The notes beneath the pieces were generated by a model. It saw only the letters and a program-made list of their open reading frames with translations, ran no database searches and was not told where the DNA came from. Of a stretch of DNA of 64,000 nt, positions 8,920 to 17,883 are shown one piece after another. Origin of the DNA: CAVDHB01 sp963608705 (GTDB lineage Bacteria > Bacteroidota > Bacteroidia > Bacteroidales > Bacteroidaceae); assembly GCA_963608705.1 (NCBI GenBank), contig CAVDHB010000027.1, forward strand, positions 1-64,000, read 5' to 3'. The translations under genes and the position numbers were made by a program. Position 1 is the stretch's first letter, and each line of letters opens with the position of its first letter.

Positions 8920-10908
8920 ATGGAAAATATGAAAACTATATCTATAAAAACAGGACACGGCATTGCCATGGCCATCCCGGCGATGATACTCAGTCTGGCG
9001 ACGGTATCCTGCGGCGACTTTCTCAGCGTCGATGACCAGTTTGACGAGATGACACAGCTCGACTCGGTATTCAGGAGAAAAGAGCTTGTCGAACAATACA
9101 TACGTGGCGCAGCTTCTTGGCTGCCTAATGAAGGGGCGTTGTGGATTAACGGAGCGACACCTTTCCAAGGTGCGTCGGACGAGAATTTCAGCTCGTTTAA
9201 TAATGAGCCAAACAACATGTTCCTGCGAGATGAGATTACTGAGTTCAGTGGTTACTACAATAACTATACCACCTACTATCAGGGCATACGCAAAGCCAAC
9301 ATGGTGCTGAAGAGAATAAATGAGGTTCCTGACATATCCGACATAGACCGCCGCGACTTCATGGGGCGTTGCTATTTCCTGCGAGGATACTATATATATC
9401 GTTTGCTTCTGCAATATGGCCCTGTTCCACTGGTGCCAGACGAGCCATTCGATGTGAACGCATCTGTGGAGACGATGTCTCTTGAGCGTGCCACATACGA
9501 TGAGTGCGTGGACTATATTTGCAAGAATATGGAAACGGCATACAAGCTACTGCCGCAAAAAAGAGAGAACACTGCGGACATACACATCCCCGACCAAGGA
9601 GCATGCCTCGCCGTGATGTCACGCATAAGACTGTATGCGGCAAGCCCATGCTACAATGGAAACGCACGGTATTCGGACTGGAAACGGAAGAGCGACGGAG
9701 CCAATTTCATCAGCCAGACTAAAGACCCGACGAAATGGGCAAAGGCCGCCGTGGCGGCAAAGCGCATCATCGACCTTGGGCGTTATAAGCTGAACACCGT
9801 AGCGAGGGAAAGCGACACTCCTGATTTGCCGGTGAATGTGCCGCATGCCGATTTTCCCAAAGGAGCGGGGAATATTGACCCTTACCGTTCTTATACATAC
9901 GTGTTTAACGGTGAGTTGCCACGCACGTTGAATAACGAGTTGATATACAGCTGTGAGGCTCCTGTATGGGATCTCGCCTACATAGCTACTCCTGCACCGA
10001 TGAACGGCAATAACAGCATAAATGTCGTTCAAGACTTGGTGGATGCATACTACATGGCTGACGGGAGGGAGATAACCAATTCCAGTGCGGAATACCCTTA
10101 TTCACAGACTCCATGGGAGAAGATAGGGAAAGACACCATCTTCTCAGGTTACACGTTGAAAGGTTCTGCCGCAAGGATGTATGCCAACAGGGAAATGCGT
10201 TTCTATGGCACAATAGCCTTTTGCGAGTGTTTCTGGCCGGGAACGTCATACACAGGAAGTGAGGCTGGGTATAAGAACGTGACCGTGACATATTATGCCA
10301 ACGGCAACGCCGCTGCTAGCGCACAGTTCCCTGTAGACTATAACCACACGGGATATAACACACGGAAATACATGCACCCTGAGGATCAGACGAAGACTGC
10401 TGGCGGCTTGCGACCCAAAGAGTTCCCGATATTCCGCTATGCCGAAACGCTGCTTAACTATGCCGAGGCTCTCAACGAGATGAAGGATGGTGAGATTTAC
10501 ACTGATGAGGAGACGGGAATAACTGTCAGAGGCCGTGACGCCAACGAGATTCTCAACGCGTTCAATCAGATACGCTACCGCGCTGGGCTTCCAGGACTTG
10601 ATGTCCTACCCAGTCAGGATAAAATGCGAAGGCTCATAAAGCATGAAAGACAACTTGAATTTGCGCTTGAAGGACACCGCTATCTTGACTTGAGACGCTG
10701 GGATGATGCATACGAGGCGTACAACAAGCCGGTGAGGGGGTGCAACATCAAAGCCAAGTCGAACGAGCGTGAACTGTTCTACACACCCATAGTGTTGAAC
10801 AACGATGACAAGGCATACCGGTCTTTCTCGTATAAGCAATATTTCTACCCGATTCCGAAGAGTGCGCGCAACAAGAACCCGAACCTTCAGCAAAACCCTG
10901 GATGGTAA
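8920..10908 (+). CDS. SusD/RagB-family glycan-binding lipoprotein (PUL 1)
   Basis: The 662-residue protein has a lipoprotein signal with lipobox Cys near residue 31 ('LATVSCGDFLS'). It shows the SusD fold hallmarks: an N-terminal TPR-like helical part with 'GIRKANMVLKRINEVPDI' and 'YFLRGYYIYRLLLQYGPVPL'. The C-terminal RagB/SusD part includes 'FRYAETLLNYAEALNEM', 'FNQIRYRAGLPGL' and 'ERQLEFALEGHRYLDLRRW'. It forms the substrate-binding lid over SusC at the cell surface. A second in-frame ATG at 8929 would shorten it by three residues and is equally plausible. It is longer than the usual 500-600 residues because of loop insertions in the middle. Confidence 0.94.
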   Translation: MENMKTISIKTGHGIAMAIPAMILSLATVSCGDFLSVDDQFDEMTQLDSVFRRKELVEQYIRGAASWLPNEGALWINGATPFQGASDENFSSFNNEPNNMFLRDEITEFSGYYNNYTTYYQGIRKANMVLKRINEVPDISDIDRRDFMGRCYFLRGYYIYRLLLQYGPVPLVPDEPFDVNASVETMSLERATYDECVDYICKNMETAYKLLPQKRENTADIHIPDQGACLAVMSRIRLYAASPCYNGNARYSDWKRKSDGANFISQTKDPTKWAKAAVAAKRIIDLGRYKLNTVARESDTPDLPVNVPHADFPKGAGNIDPYRSYTYVFNGELPRTLNNELIYSCEAPVWDLAYIATPAPMNGNNSINVVQDLVDAYYMADGREITNSSAEYPYSQTPWEKIGKDTIFSGYTLKGSAARMYANREMRFYGTIAFCECFWPGTSYTGSEAGYKNVTVTYYANGNAAASAQFPVDYNHTGYNTRKYMHPEDQTKTAGGLRPKEFPIFRYAETLLNYAEALNEMKDGEIYTDEETGITVRGRDANEILNAFNQIRYRAGLPGLDVLPSQDKMRRLIKHERQLEFALEGHRYLDLRRWDDAYEAYNKPVRGCNIKAKSNERELFYTPIVLNNDDKAYRSFSYKQYFYPIPKSARNKNPNLQQNPGW

Positions 10909-10965
10909 TCACATGCCTGTGAGCGTAATAAACCAGATAAGTGAAACGTAATAAGAAGTTAGACA

Positions 10966-11940
10966 ATGAAGAACAAACTATTTTCAAGCATCACCGTCAT
11001 GGCTGTCATGGTGTTGTCACTGTCATCCTGCTCCAAAGAAGACCCGATGGAGAATGAGCAGTACATCAAGCAGGTGTATATGGTCGGTGCATACAAGAAG
11101 GTCGCACAGTTTGACATACCGTTCAGTAGCGAGCCACAGGAAGCATACGTATCCGTGGCAATCGGAGGCACACTGTTTCCTGACCATGACGTGACGGTGA
11201 CGCTCGTTCCCGAGAAGAATGCCATAAAGGATTATAATGCGAAGTACATGCTTGACAATGAGCCTGTGAAGTATCAAGAGTTGAATCCAAATCTATATGA
11301 AATGCCTTCACTTTCCGGCACTATCAAGGCTGGTGACGTGTATGCGCGGATACCGCTGTCCATCTTCACTGATAAGCTGGAGTGCGACTCGCTTTATGCG
11401 TTGGCATTCAAGATTGGAGGTACATCAGACTATGAAATCAACAAAAAAGATTCTACTCTCATTTTGAACTTCCACCTCATAAACGAGTACTCAGGCGATG
11501 ATTATCAGCTGTCTGATGCAGTTCTGTATAAAGTAAAGAACATTCTTGACGTGAACAATCCTGAAGATGCCGAACTGGAACAGTCATCGGTATGGGGTTC
11601 TGTCATACCAAGAAAGGTAAAGGCTGTGAGTGAGAAAGCAGTACGATTCATGCACCAGACCTCAGAGGAAAATCGTAGTGACTTTCTTAGCAATGCCGAG
11701 TATTGGGCCAATCTCAAAGCCAATGGGGTTGTGTTCGAGCGTGACGGTGGCGCAGACTCTAATACGTTCAGAGTTAAGTCATGGGTACCCAAGGAGGAGG
11801 GTGGTCTTGACATAATAGACGGCAAGGCCACATTTGACGAGGAGGAAGGTTTCACGTTCTGGTATGACTATATGAACGGTAATGTGCGTTATCGCATGAC
11901 AGGGAAACTGGCAAAGAATGACAATAAAGACACCAATTAA
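10966..11940 (+). CDS. DUF1735/DUF4361-type PUL lipoprotein
   Basis: The 324-residue protein has a lipobox ('VLSLSSCSKED', Cys 22). A beta-rich DUF1735-like domain follows ('IPFSSEPQEAYVSVAIGGT', 'GTIKAGDVYARIPLSIF'), then a C-terminal DUF4361-like part. Such proteins follow susD in many PULs and are thought to be surface glycan-binding proteins, equivalent to SusE/F by position. Its last codons lie in a perfect 13-bp tandem duplication that runs up to the next start codon. The gene is co-directional with susD (57-bp gap) and is part of the PUL 1 operon. The binding specificity cannot be read from sequence. Confidence 0.8.
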   Translation: MKNKLFSSITVMAVMVLSLSSCSKEDPMENEQYIKQVYMVGAYKKVAQFDIPFSSEPQEAYVSVAIGGTLFPDHDVTVTLVPEKNAIKDYNAKYMLDNEPVKYQELNPNLYEMPSLSGTIKAGDVYARIPLSIFTDKLECDSLYALAFKIGGTSDYEINKKDSTLILNFHLINEYSGDDYQLSDAVLYKVKNILDVNNPEDAELEQSSVWGSVIPRKVKAVSEKAVRFMHQTSEENRSDFLSNAEYWANLKANGVVFERDGGADSNTFRVKSWVPKEEGGLDIIDGKATFDEEEGFTFWYDYMNGNVRYRMTGKLAKNDNKDTN

Positions 11941-11954
11941 CGACACCAATTAAC
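11929..11954 (+). repeat. Perfect 13-bp tandem duplication at a gene junction
   Basis: GACACCAATTAAC occurs at 11929-11941 and again at 11942-11954. The first copy contains the stop codon of the DUF1735-type gene. The second fills the spacer directly before the GH30 start at 11956. Confidence 0.9.
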
Positions 11955-11955
11955 T

Positions 11956-13458
11956 ATGAAGAAAATCCTTTTTATGCAGATCTGTTCAGCGGTCATAGCT
12001 TTGTCTGCGACAGCTCAAAAAGTAACCACATTTACCACCACGGAGAAGACCATGTGGGTGGAAGGTCGCACAGCCTTGAGCGCAAAAGCGCAAGGCAAGG
12101 TTGTGGCAAAGGTGAATGCCCAAAGCCACGGAACGAAGTTCGTGGGATTCGGAACGACCTTCAACGAACTCGACTGGGATGCCTTTAACATGCTGAACCG
12201 TAATGAACAGGACAAGCTGATGTATGACATATTCTCGCCCGATGGCGACTTGAAGTTCACGCACGGCAGGGTTTCGATGAACGCAAACGACTATGCACGC
12301 TCTTGGTACAGCTGTGATGAGGTGTCGGGAGACTTCGCCTTGAAATACTTTAATATAGAGCGAGACAAGCGTAACATCATCCCATTGGCTCGTGCCGCAC
12401 AGAAGTATCAGCCACAATTGCAGTTGTTCGTGAGTCCTTGGAGTCCACCCACATGGATGAAGATAAACCAAGACTATCCTGTATCTCCCAGTAAATACAA
12501 CAAGATGGACTCACGGCAAAGCTACCTCTTATATATGGACGACGGCAAGCAGGTGGATGCCGATGAGATGAAGCTGCTTGGTGATAGGAATGGGGTATTT
12601 CCACGCCGCCTCGCAACGCAGGACTATTTCATCCAAGACCCTCGTTACCTGCAATGCTATGCCGATATGTTCTGCCGATTTATCGAACTTTACAAACAGG
12701 AGGGGCTACCCATCACCAAAGTGATGTATCAGAACGAAGCCTACTCCTATACTCCTTATCCTGGATGTGCGTGGACGGCGGAAGGTACGCTGCGGTTCAA
12801 TAATGAGTACTTGGCTCCCACACTTGCCAAGAAGCATCCCGAGGTGGAGCTTTGGATAGGTACTTTCAACACCAACCGACTCGACTATGTGGAGAAAATA
12901 TTAGATGACAAGACACTGCAAGTCAACGTGAAAGGTATCGGCACACAGTGGGAATGCCGCAACAACCTGCCTGCCATGCGCCAACGCTATCCCAACCACC
13001 GCTTCATGGTGAGCGAAAGCGAGTGTGGCAACGGTTCTATGGATTGGAAAGCAGGCGAACATACCTTCTTCTTGCTTTCCGACAACATTGGCTTAGGATG
13101 CGATGAGTATTACAATTGGAACTTCATACTGAAGGATAACGGCACATCACCCTGGGGTTGGTCGCAGAATGCCTTGGTGCAAGTGGATGGGAAGACTCGC
13201 AAGATGCGTTATACCGCAGAATATTATGCATATAAACACTTCAGTCATTTCGTGAGGAAAGGCACGGAAAAGGTGGCATACGCCGGGCGTGACTACAGCC
13301 GTACTCCAGTGGTTGTGTTCCGTGACAAGGATGGCAGCCATACCGTGACGGCAGGTAATTTCACCGATACACCCACGACACTCTCTGTCAAAATCGGTAA
13401 TAAGTACCTTAACATGACACTGTCTGCCCATTCTTTCAATACCTATCGAGTGAAATAG
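11956..13458 (+). CDS. Glycoside hydrolase family 30 enzyme
   Basis: The 500-residue protein has a Sec signal peptide (cleavage after about 'ALSATAQ') and a GH30-type (beta/alpha)8 barrel with a C-terminal beta-domain. Motifs are 'VGFGTTFNELDWDAF' near the start, 'FVSPWSPPTWMK' (about 158-169), acid/base E261 in 'VMYQNEAYS' and the likely nucleophile E354 in 'FMVSESECGNG', comparable to 'FASEAC' in glucocerebrosidases. Family activities include beta-glucosidase, beta-xylosidase, beta-fucosidase and beta-1,6-glucanase, and the subfamily cannot be set from the sequence alone. It is probably periplasmic and follows the binding and transport genes in PUL 1. Confidence 0.85.
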   Translation: MKKILFMQICSAVIALSATAQKVTTFTTTEKTMWVEGRTALSAKAQGKVVAKVNAQSHGTKFVGFGTTFNELDWDAFNMLNRNEQDKLMYDIFSPDGDLKFTHGRVSMNANDYARSWYSCDEVSGDFALKYFNIERDKRNIIPLARAAQKYQPQLQLFVSPWSPPTWMKINQDYPVSPSKYNKMDSRQSYLLYMDDGKQVDADEMKLLGDRNGVFPRRLATQDYFIQDPRYLQCYADMFCRFIELYKQEGLPITKVMYQNEAYSYTPYPGCAWTAEGTLRFNNEYLAPTLAKKHPEVELWIGTFNTNRLDYVEKILDDKTLQVNVKGIGTQWECRNNLPAMRQRYPNHRFMVSESECGNGSMDWKAGEHTFFLLSDNIGLGCDEYYNWNFILKDNGTSPWGWSQNALVQVDGKTRKMRYTAEYYAYKHFSHFVRKGTEKVAYAGRDYSRTPVVVFRDKDGSHTVTAGNFTDTPTTLSVKIGNKYLNMTLSAHSFNTYRVK

Positions 13459-13481
13459 AATGTTATTTAAAGGCTATAAGT

Positions 13482-15482
13482 ATGAATATAAAAGCAAAGA
13501 CAAATAAGGCACTGATGGTTGTCATGGCTTCAGCCATGATGACTATCCCGGCTTTGGCAGGGAAAAACGACAAGGTAAACCTGTTGGAGACCCCTGTGAA
13601 AGTGTCGGAGGTTTTAGGCATTGATGGCTTTTTCGGTCAGCGAATGAAACTCAACCGTGACACCTATCTCACGAATTTTCCCATCGACAAGTATGTGGAC
13701 TTTGTGGTAAATCGGCAGCACACAGGATGGGACTGGACTCGTGCCGAACAACATGGCAAGTGGATAGAAAGTGCCTATCTCTCTTCCATTCAAGGAAAGG
13801 ACAAGGCTCTCTATGACAAGGCACAGAAGGTGCTGCGTCAAATCATTGCCTCGCAAGAGCCAAATGGATACCTCGGGGCTACAGCCAAGAGCTATCGTTC
13901 GGCAGAACGTCCCATACGTGGCATGGATCCATACGAACTCTACTTTGTGTTTCATGCCTTCGAAACTGTATATGAGGAGACTGGTGACAAGCAAGCCTTG
14001 AAAGCAGTGGAGCGGTTGGCTGATTTCTTCTTGGCAAACTTCGGTCCTGGGAAGCATGAGTTCTGGGCTTCCAAGACCCTTCGTGCGCCAGAAAACAAGT
14101 GGAAAGTGCTGTCAGGCAAGAGCGATTTTGCAGGGCACAGTGTCCATTATGGATGGGAGGGAACCTTGCTATGCGATCCTATGGCTCGTCTTTACGAGAT
14201 AACAGGCAAGAAGAAATATCTTGATTGGTCGAAATGGGTCGTGAACAACATTGACCGATGGGGTGGCTGGGATGCCTTCTCACGCCTTGATTCGGTGGCA
14301 GATGGCAAACTGACCGTGGATAAATTGCAACCATACGTCCACTCTCATACCTTTCACATGAACTTCATGGGATTCTTGCGCCTGTATCGCATCACCGGCG
14401 ACAAGAGTTTACTTCGCAAAGTGGAAGGTGCATGGAACGACATTGCCAAGCGGCAGATGTACATCACGGGTGGCGTGAGCGTGGCAGAGCATTATGAGCA
14501 TGACTATGTGAAGCCTTTGAGCGGCAACATTGTGGAGACCTGTGCCACCATGTCGTGGATGCAACTCACCCAGATGCTCCTGCAACTGACGGGCGACACG
14601 AAGTATGCCGATGCCATGGAACGGCTCATGGTCAACCATGTGTTTGCCGCCCAAGATGCCTTGACTGGCACGTGCCGATACCATACAGCTCCTAATGGCG
14701 AGAAACCTACAGGATATTTCCATGGACCAGACTGCTGTACGGCAAGTGGTCATCGTGTCATATCCCTGCTGCCTACCTTTTTCTTTGCCCAATCACAACA
14801 GGCGTTCTATGTCAACCAGTATATCGACGCCTGCTATAATGGCAAGAACTTCCAATTTGCCGTCTCTGGAAATTATCCTTCAGGCGATGTGGTGGAGCTA
14901 ACCATCCAAAAGGGGTGTGCAAAAGAACTAAATCTACGCATTCCTGCATGGTGTGAAAATCCAAGCATTAGTCTCAATGGAAAGTCTCTTTCGGATGTGA
15001 AACCTGGTGAATATTATAAAATCAACCGTACATGGAAAGCAGGTGACAAACTGACTATCCACTTCCCAATGGAAGAGAAATGGGTAAAGCGTGAGCATCA
15101 TTCTGACTATGTAATACACCGTCTCACAGATGGTGAAATCATGTACAATGAGAAACCGACCAATCGCATTCCATACGCATTCCTACGTGGACCAGTGGTA
15201 TATTGTGTGGATATGGTCTGGAATCCCCAGTTACACAACGATGATTGCGTGATAGAGAAAGACTTGCGGTTGGATGTGAACCAGAAACCAGTGGCTGTCG
15301 GAAAGGTGGATGCCACTATGATGGCAGATTGCTTCAAGGCTAAAGGCACTTATAAAGGTACTCCAGTAGACCTTGTATTGACACCTTTTGCCAATATTGG
15401 ACAGTGGTGGAGAAACGGGGAAGCGAAACCTCAAAGGAACGCAGATGCCTTCACATACGGTATTTGGGTTTATCCTCAATAA
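13482..15482 (+). CDS. GH127/GH146-type beta-L-arabinofuranosidase
   Basis: The 666-residue protein has a signal peptide ending near 'PALAG'. It matches the former DUF1680 family: an (alpha/alpha)6 barrel with 'GIDGFFGQRMKLNRD', 'ASQEPNGYLG' and 'YITGGVS', then beta-domains. The four zinc ligands of the characterised beta-L-arabinofuranosidase HypBA1 (E338, C340, C417, C418) appear to have counterparts here at E352 and C354 ('IVETCAT') and C418-C419 ('GPDCCTASG'). One of the CC pair acts as the nucleophile in the family. This supports an active enzyme, most likely removing beta-L-arabinofuranose in the periplasm. GH127 and GH146 cannot be separated by eye. It is the last gene of PUL 1. Confidence 0.83.
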   Translation: MNIKAKTNKALMVVMASAMMTIPALAGKNDKVNLLETPVKVSEVLGIDGFFGQRMKLNRDTYLTNFPIDKYVDFVVNRQHTGWDWTRAEQHGKWIESAYLSSIQGKDKALYDKAQKVLRQIIASQEPNGYLGATAKSYRSAERPIRGMDPYELYFVFHAFETVYEETGDKQALKAVERLADFFLANFGPGKHEFWASKTLRAPENKWKVLSGKSDFAGHSVHYGWEGTLLCDPMARLYEITGKKKYLDWSKWVVNNIDRWGGWDAFSRLDSVADGKLTVDKLQPYVHSHTFHMNFMGFLRLYRITGDKSLLRKVEGAWNDIAKRQMYITGGVSVAEHYEHDYVKPLSGNIVETCATMSWMQLTQMLLQLTGDTKYADAMERLMVNHVFAAQDALTGTCRYHTAPNGEKPTGYFHGPDCCTASGHRVISLLPTFFFAQSQQAFYVNQYIDACYNGKNFQFAVSGNYPSGDVVELTIQKGCAKELNLRIPAWCENPSISLNGKSLSDVKPGEYYKINRTWKAGDKLTIHFPMEEKWVKREHHSDYVIHRLTDGEIMYNEKPTNRIPYAFLRGPVVYCVDMVWNPQLHNDDCVIEKDLRLDVNQKPVAVGKVDATMMADCFKAKGTYKGTPVDLVLTPFANIGQWWRNGEAKPQRNADAFTYGIWVYPQ

Positions 15483-15561
15483 TAGGTGGCCAAAGTGTGT
15501 GTCATGTTCAACGCTTGCTCATATCAGGAGACTGATAGTGCCCATAACGCATTCCAATACA

Positions 15562-15611
15562 GGTCACTTGCCGGGACGCACTGGCTATGTGTCTTGACAA
15601 GTGACCACAAT
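15562..15611 (+). repeat. Hairpin repeat R1, upstream of the ATPase gene
   Basis: This 50-bp sequence begins GGTCACTTG and ends CAAGTGACC plus ACAAT. The 9-bp arms (15562-15570, 15598-15606) are perfectly complementary. Inside, 15573-15580 can pair with 15588-15595 using G-U wobbles. It is a 46/50 match to R2 at 17027-17076, in the same orientation. Confidence 0.85.
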
Positions 15612-15647
15612 GAATGAAGCCGCCGCAAACGACTGAATGCGGCAGAC

Positions 15648-15683
15648 ATCCCCGGTGAAGAGACCAATCTCTCCGCCGGGGAT
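15648..15683 (+). terminator. Possible PUL 1 terminator hairpin
   Basis: ATCCCCGG (15648-15655) pairs with CCGGGGAT (15676-15683), with an inner GAGA/TCTC helix. Only four T residues follow (TTTTGC), so it may be a weak terminator for the PUL 1 operon, whose last stop is at 15482. Confidence 0.5.
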
Positions 15684-15773
15684 TTTGCGTACTGTTTCAT
15701 GCGGAAGAATCCGAAAGCCCGCATGGATTGGAAATAAATAACGGAGTTGTGTCTTTATTGAGAATATAATTAT

Positions 15774-15781
15774 TATCTTTG
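15774..15781 (+). promoter_or_regulatory. -7 box for the ATPase gene
   Basis: TATCTTTG followed by C fits the TAnnTTTG consensus and lies 19 bp before the start codon at 15800. No convincing TTTG is found at -33. Confidence 0.55.
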
Positions 15782-15799
15782 CAATAAAACCAATAGAGT

Positions 15800-16939
15800 A
15801 TGGAAGCTACTAAGATATTGAACCCGTTTGTAGTGGGCAGGTATGTGTCTGACCATTACTTCTGCGACCGACTTTCAGAGACGGATTTCTTGGTGAAGCA
15901 GGTGGTGAATGGCAGAAACGTCGCCCTCATCTCGTCTCGACGCATGGGAAAGACGGGACTGATTCATCATGCCTTCAACCAACCGTCATTGAAGGACAAC
16001 TACCACACGTTCTTCATCGACATCTACGCCACCACGTCATTGGCTGAGCTTGTCTATCAGTTGGGAAAAGCCATTTACGAGGAATTGAAACCGAGGAAGA
16101 CAGAGTGGACGGAGCGTTTTTTCAAGATTGTGCGTTCGCTGCGTGTGGGTTTCAAGCTTGATGCCATGACGGGGGAGCCTGGTTTTGACATAGGGCTTGG
16201 AGACATACAGATGCCTCGGACTACGCTTGATGAGATTTTCGAGTACTTAGAAGCCGCGGACAAGCCCTGTCTGGTAGCCATTGACGAGTTTCAACAAATC
16301 GGTTTGTATGAAGAGAAGAACGTTGAAGCCCTGCTCCGAACGAAAATACAGCAATGCCATCAGACCCAATTCATCTTTTCAGGCAGCAAGCGGCATGTGA
16401 TGAACAATATGTTTAACTCCTCGTCCAAGCCTTTCTATCAGAGTGCCATCAGCATGGGACTGGAGCCGATACCAGTCAAGGCTTACACTGATTTTGCGGT
16501 AAAGATGTTCGAGGAGCATGGCAAGCATGTCGACAAGACTCTTGTAGAGAACGTATATGAACGTTTCAATGGCTGCACGTGGTTTGTCCAGATGATGATG
16601 AACGAACTGTTCGCCTTGACAGCGGTGGGCGAATCGTGTGATATGTCACGGTTTGACATCGCATGGCGTAATGTCATACAAGCACAGGAGGCCATTTACC
16701 AAGACCTGCTCTCACGCCTTGCCCCAAAACAGAAGATGGTGCTTCAGGCAATAGCCAAGGAAAGAGAAGCGAAGGGGATAACTTCGTCGGCTTTCATTCG
16801 AAAGTACAACCTGCAATCGGCAAGTTCAGTGCAGTCGGCAGTCAAACCGCTGTTAAAGAACGACATAGTGACGCAAGAAGGTGACGCATACAGGGTGTAT
16901 GACTACTTTCTTGCTGAGTGGCTGAGGAAGGACTATTGA
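15800..16939 (+). CDS. AAA-type ATPase (archaeal-ATPase-like family) with C-terminal winged helix
   Basis: The 379-residue protein has a P-loop at 45-54 ('SSRRMGKTGL') and a Walker B at 157-163 ('CLVAIDE'). A sensor-like 'IFSGSKRH' follows, and a C-terminal part from about residue 300 resembles a winged helix ('TSSAFIRKYNL...SVQSAVKPLL'). Proteins of this type (ATPase_2-like) are abundant in Bacteroides genomes as single genes and have no settled function; links to mobile DNA or toxin-like modules are only conjecture. It has no signal peptide, so it is cytoplasmic. The gene sits alone between PUL 1 and the trp operon, with near-identical hairpin repeats on both sides. This suggests it arrived as a discrete unit. 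Confidence 0.8.
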   Translation: MEATKILNPFVVGRYVSDHYFCDRLSETDFLVKQVVNGRNVALISSRRMGKTGLIHHAFNQPSLKDNYHTFFIDIYATTSLAELVYQLGKAIYEELKPRKTEWTERFFKIVRSLRVGFKLDAMTGEPGFDIGLGDIQMPRTTLDEIFEYLEAADKPCLVAIDEFQQIGLYEEKNVEALLRTKIQQCHQTQFIFSGSKRHVMNNMFNSSSKPFYQSAISMGLEPIPVKAYTDFAVKMFEEHGKHVDKTLVENVYERFNGCTWFVQMMMNELFALTAVGESCDMSRFDIAWRNVIQAQEAIYQDLLSRLAPKQKMVLQAIAKEREAKGITSSAFIRKYNLQSASSVQSAVKPLLKNDIVTQEGDAYRVYDYFLAEWLRKDY

Positions 16940-17026
16940 CACGTTGCTCGTCATTATAGACAGCTTTTTACCTATAAAGAACGGGAACTGCGTTGGATGA
17001 AGTAGGAGGGGATGTCAAAAAATATA

Positions 17027-17076
17027 GGTCACTTGCTGGGATGCACTGGGTATGTGTCCTGACAAGTGACCACAAT
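17027..17076 (+). repeat. Hairpin repeat R2, downstream of the ATPase gene and trpA
   Basis: Second copy of R1 (four differences in 50 bp). The arms GGTCACTTG/CAAGTGACC (17027-17035, 17063-17071) are unchanged. The inner helix 17038-17045 with 17053-17060 is kept. Read on the minus strand the hairpin is followed by TATATTTTTT, so it could also serve as terminator of the trp operon, whose trpA stop is at 17090. Confidence 0.85.
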
Positions 17077-17089
17077 AATAGAATCAGCT

Positions 17090-17863
17090 TTATTTCTTTA
17101 ACGCCTCGAACAAGGCGTCTGCCGCCTTCTCCGGGTCTTTCAATTCTTCTAACAATTTGACGAACTTGCTTCCGATGATGGCACCGGCTGCGTTGGACTG
17201 TGCCGCTTCCAAGGTCTGTTTGTTGGAGATACCGAAGCCTATCATGCGGGGATTGCGCAGGTTCATGGCGTTAATGCGGCGGAAGTAGGCTTGCTTCTGC
17301 TCGTTGAAGCTTTGCTGCGCTCCCGTGGTCGCCGCACTGGACACCATGTAGATGAAACCGTCCGTGTTCTCGTCGATATAGCGGATGCGCTCTTCACTGG
17401 TTTCCGGCGTGATGAGCATGATGATGCGCAGGTTGTATTTGTCCGCAACGGGTTTGTAGATCTCCATGTAATCCTTGAAAGGCAGGTCGGGGATAATCAT
17501 GCCGTCCACACCCACATTGGCGCATTCCTTACAGAAGTTCTCGAAGCCGAAACGGAAGATGGGGTTGAGGTAGCCCATGAGGATAAGGGGCATCTTCACG
17601 TCCTTGCGGATGTCTTTCAATTGAGAGAAAAGTGTGCGGAGCGACATGCCGTTGCGAAGGGCGTGGGTGGCGGCGGACTGGATGACTACTCCGTCAGCGA
17701 GAGGGTCGCTGAAAGGGATTCCCACTTCCACCATGTCGACACCTTTCCGCTCCAAGGTGCGGATAATGTCGGCTGTATTGCCCAGCGACGGGTCGCCGGC
17801 GCAGAAATAGAGGGAAAGGAACTTCTTGTCTTTCCGCTCGAACAAGGTATTTATTCTATTCAT
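17090..17863 (-). CDS. trpA: Tryptophan synthase alpha chain
   Basis: This is a 257-residue TIM barrel that cleaves indole-3-glycerol phosphate to indole and glyceraldehyde-3-phosphate; indole is channelled to TrpB. Catalytic E46 and D57 lie in 'MVEVGIPFSDPLADGV'. Family motifs 'LMGYLNPI', 'GVDGMIIPDLPF' and 'GFGISNKQT' are present, with the phosphate-binding 'GAIIGSKFV'. I place the start at 17863 (MNRINTLF), after the trpF stop. An open frame continues upstream to 18127, but it overlaps trpF and has no family-like sequence. It is the last gene of the trp operon, and hairpin R2 lies just downstream. Confidence 0.96.
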   Translation of the reverse strand: MNRINTLFERKDKKFLSLYFCAGDPSLGNTADIIRTLERKGVDMVEVGIPFSDPLADGVVIQSAATHALRNGMSLRTLFSQLKDIRKDVKMPLILMGYLNPIFRFGFENFCKECANVGVDGMIIPDLPFKDYMEIYKPVADKYNLRIIMLITPETSEERIRYIDENTDGFIYMVSSAATTGAQQSFNEQKQAYFRRINAMNLRNPRMIGFGISNKQTLEAAQSNAAGAIIGSKFVKLLEELKDPEKAADALFEALKK

Positions 17864-17883
17864 GTTGTTTTTTCGTTTTCTGT

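Larger units (their letters stand above)
15483..15799. other. Intergenic region with three hairpins and a promoter
   Basis: No gene seen. It holds hairpin repeat R1 (15562-15611), a 6-bp stem GCCGCA/TGCGGC (15622-15627 with 15638-15643), a GC-rich hairpin (15648-15683) and the -7 box of the ATPase gene. The first 79 bases show nothing recognisable. Confidence 0.7.

Noticed and set aside
15562..17076. R1/R2 as terminal inverted repeats of an insertion sequence
   Set aside because: The copies are in direct orientation, each is itself a hairpin, and the enclosed gene is an ATPase, not a transposase.
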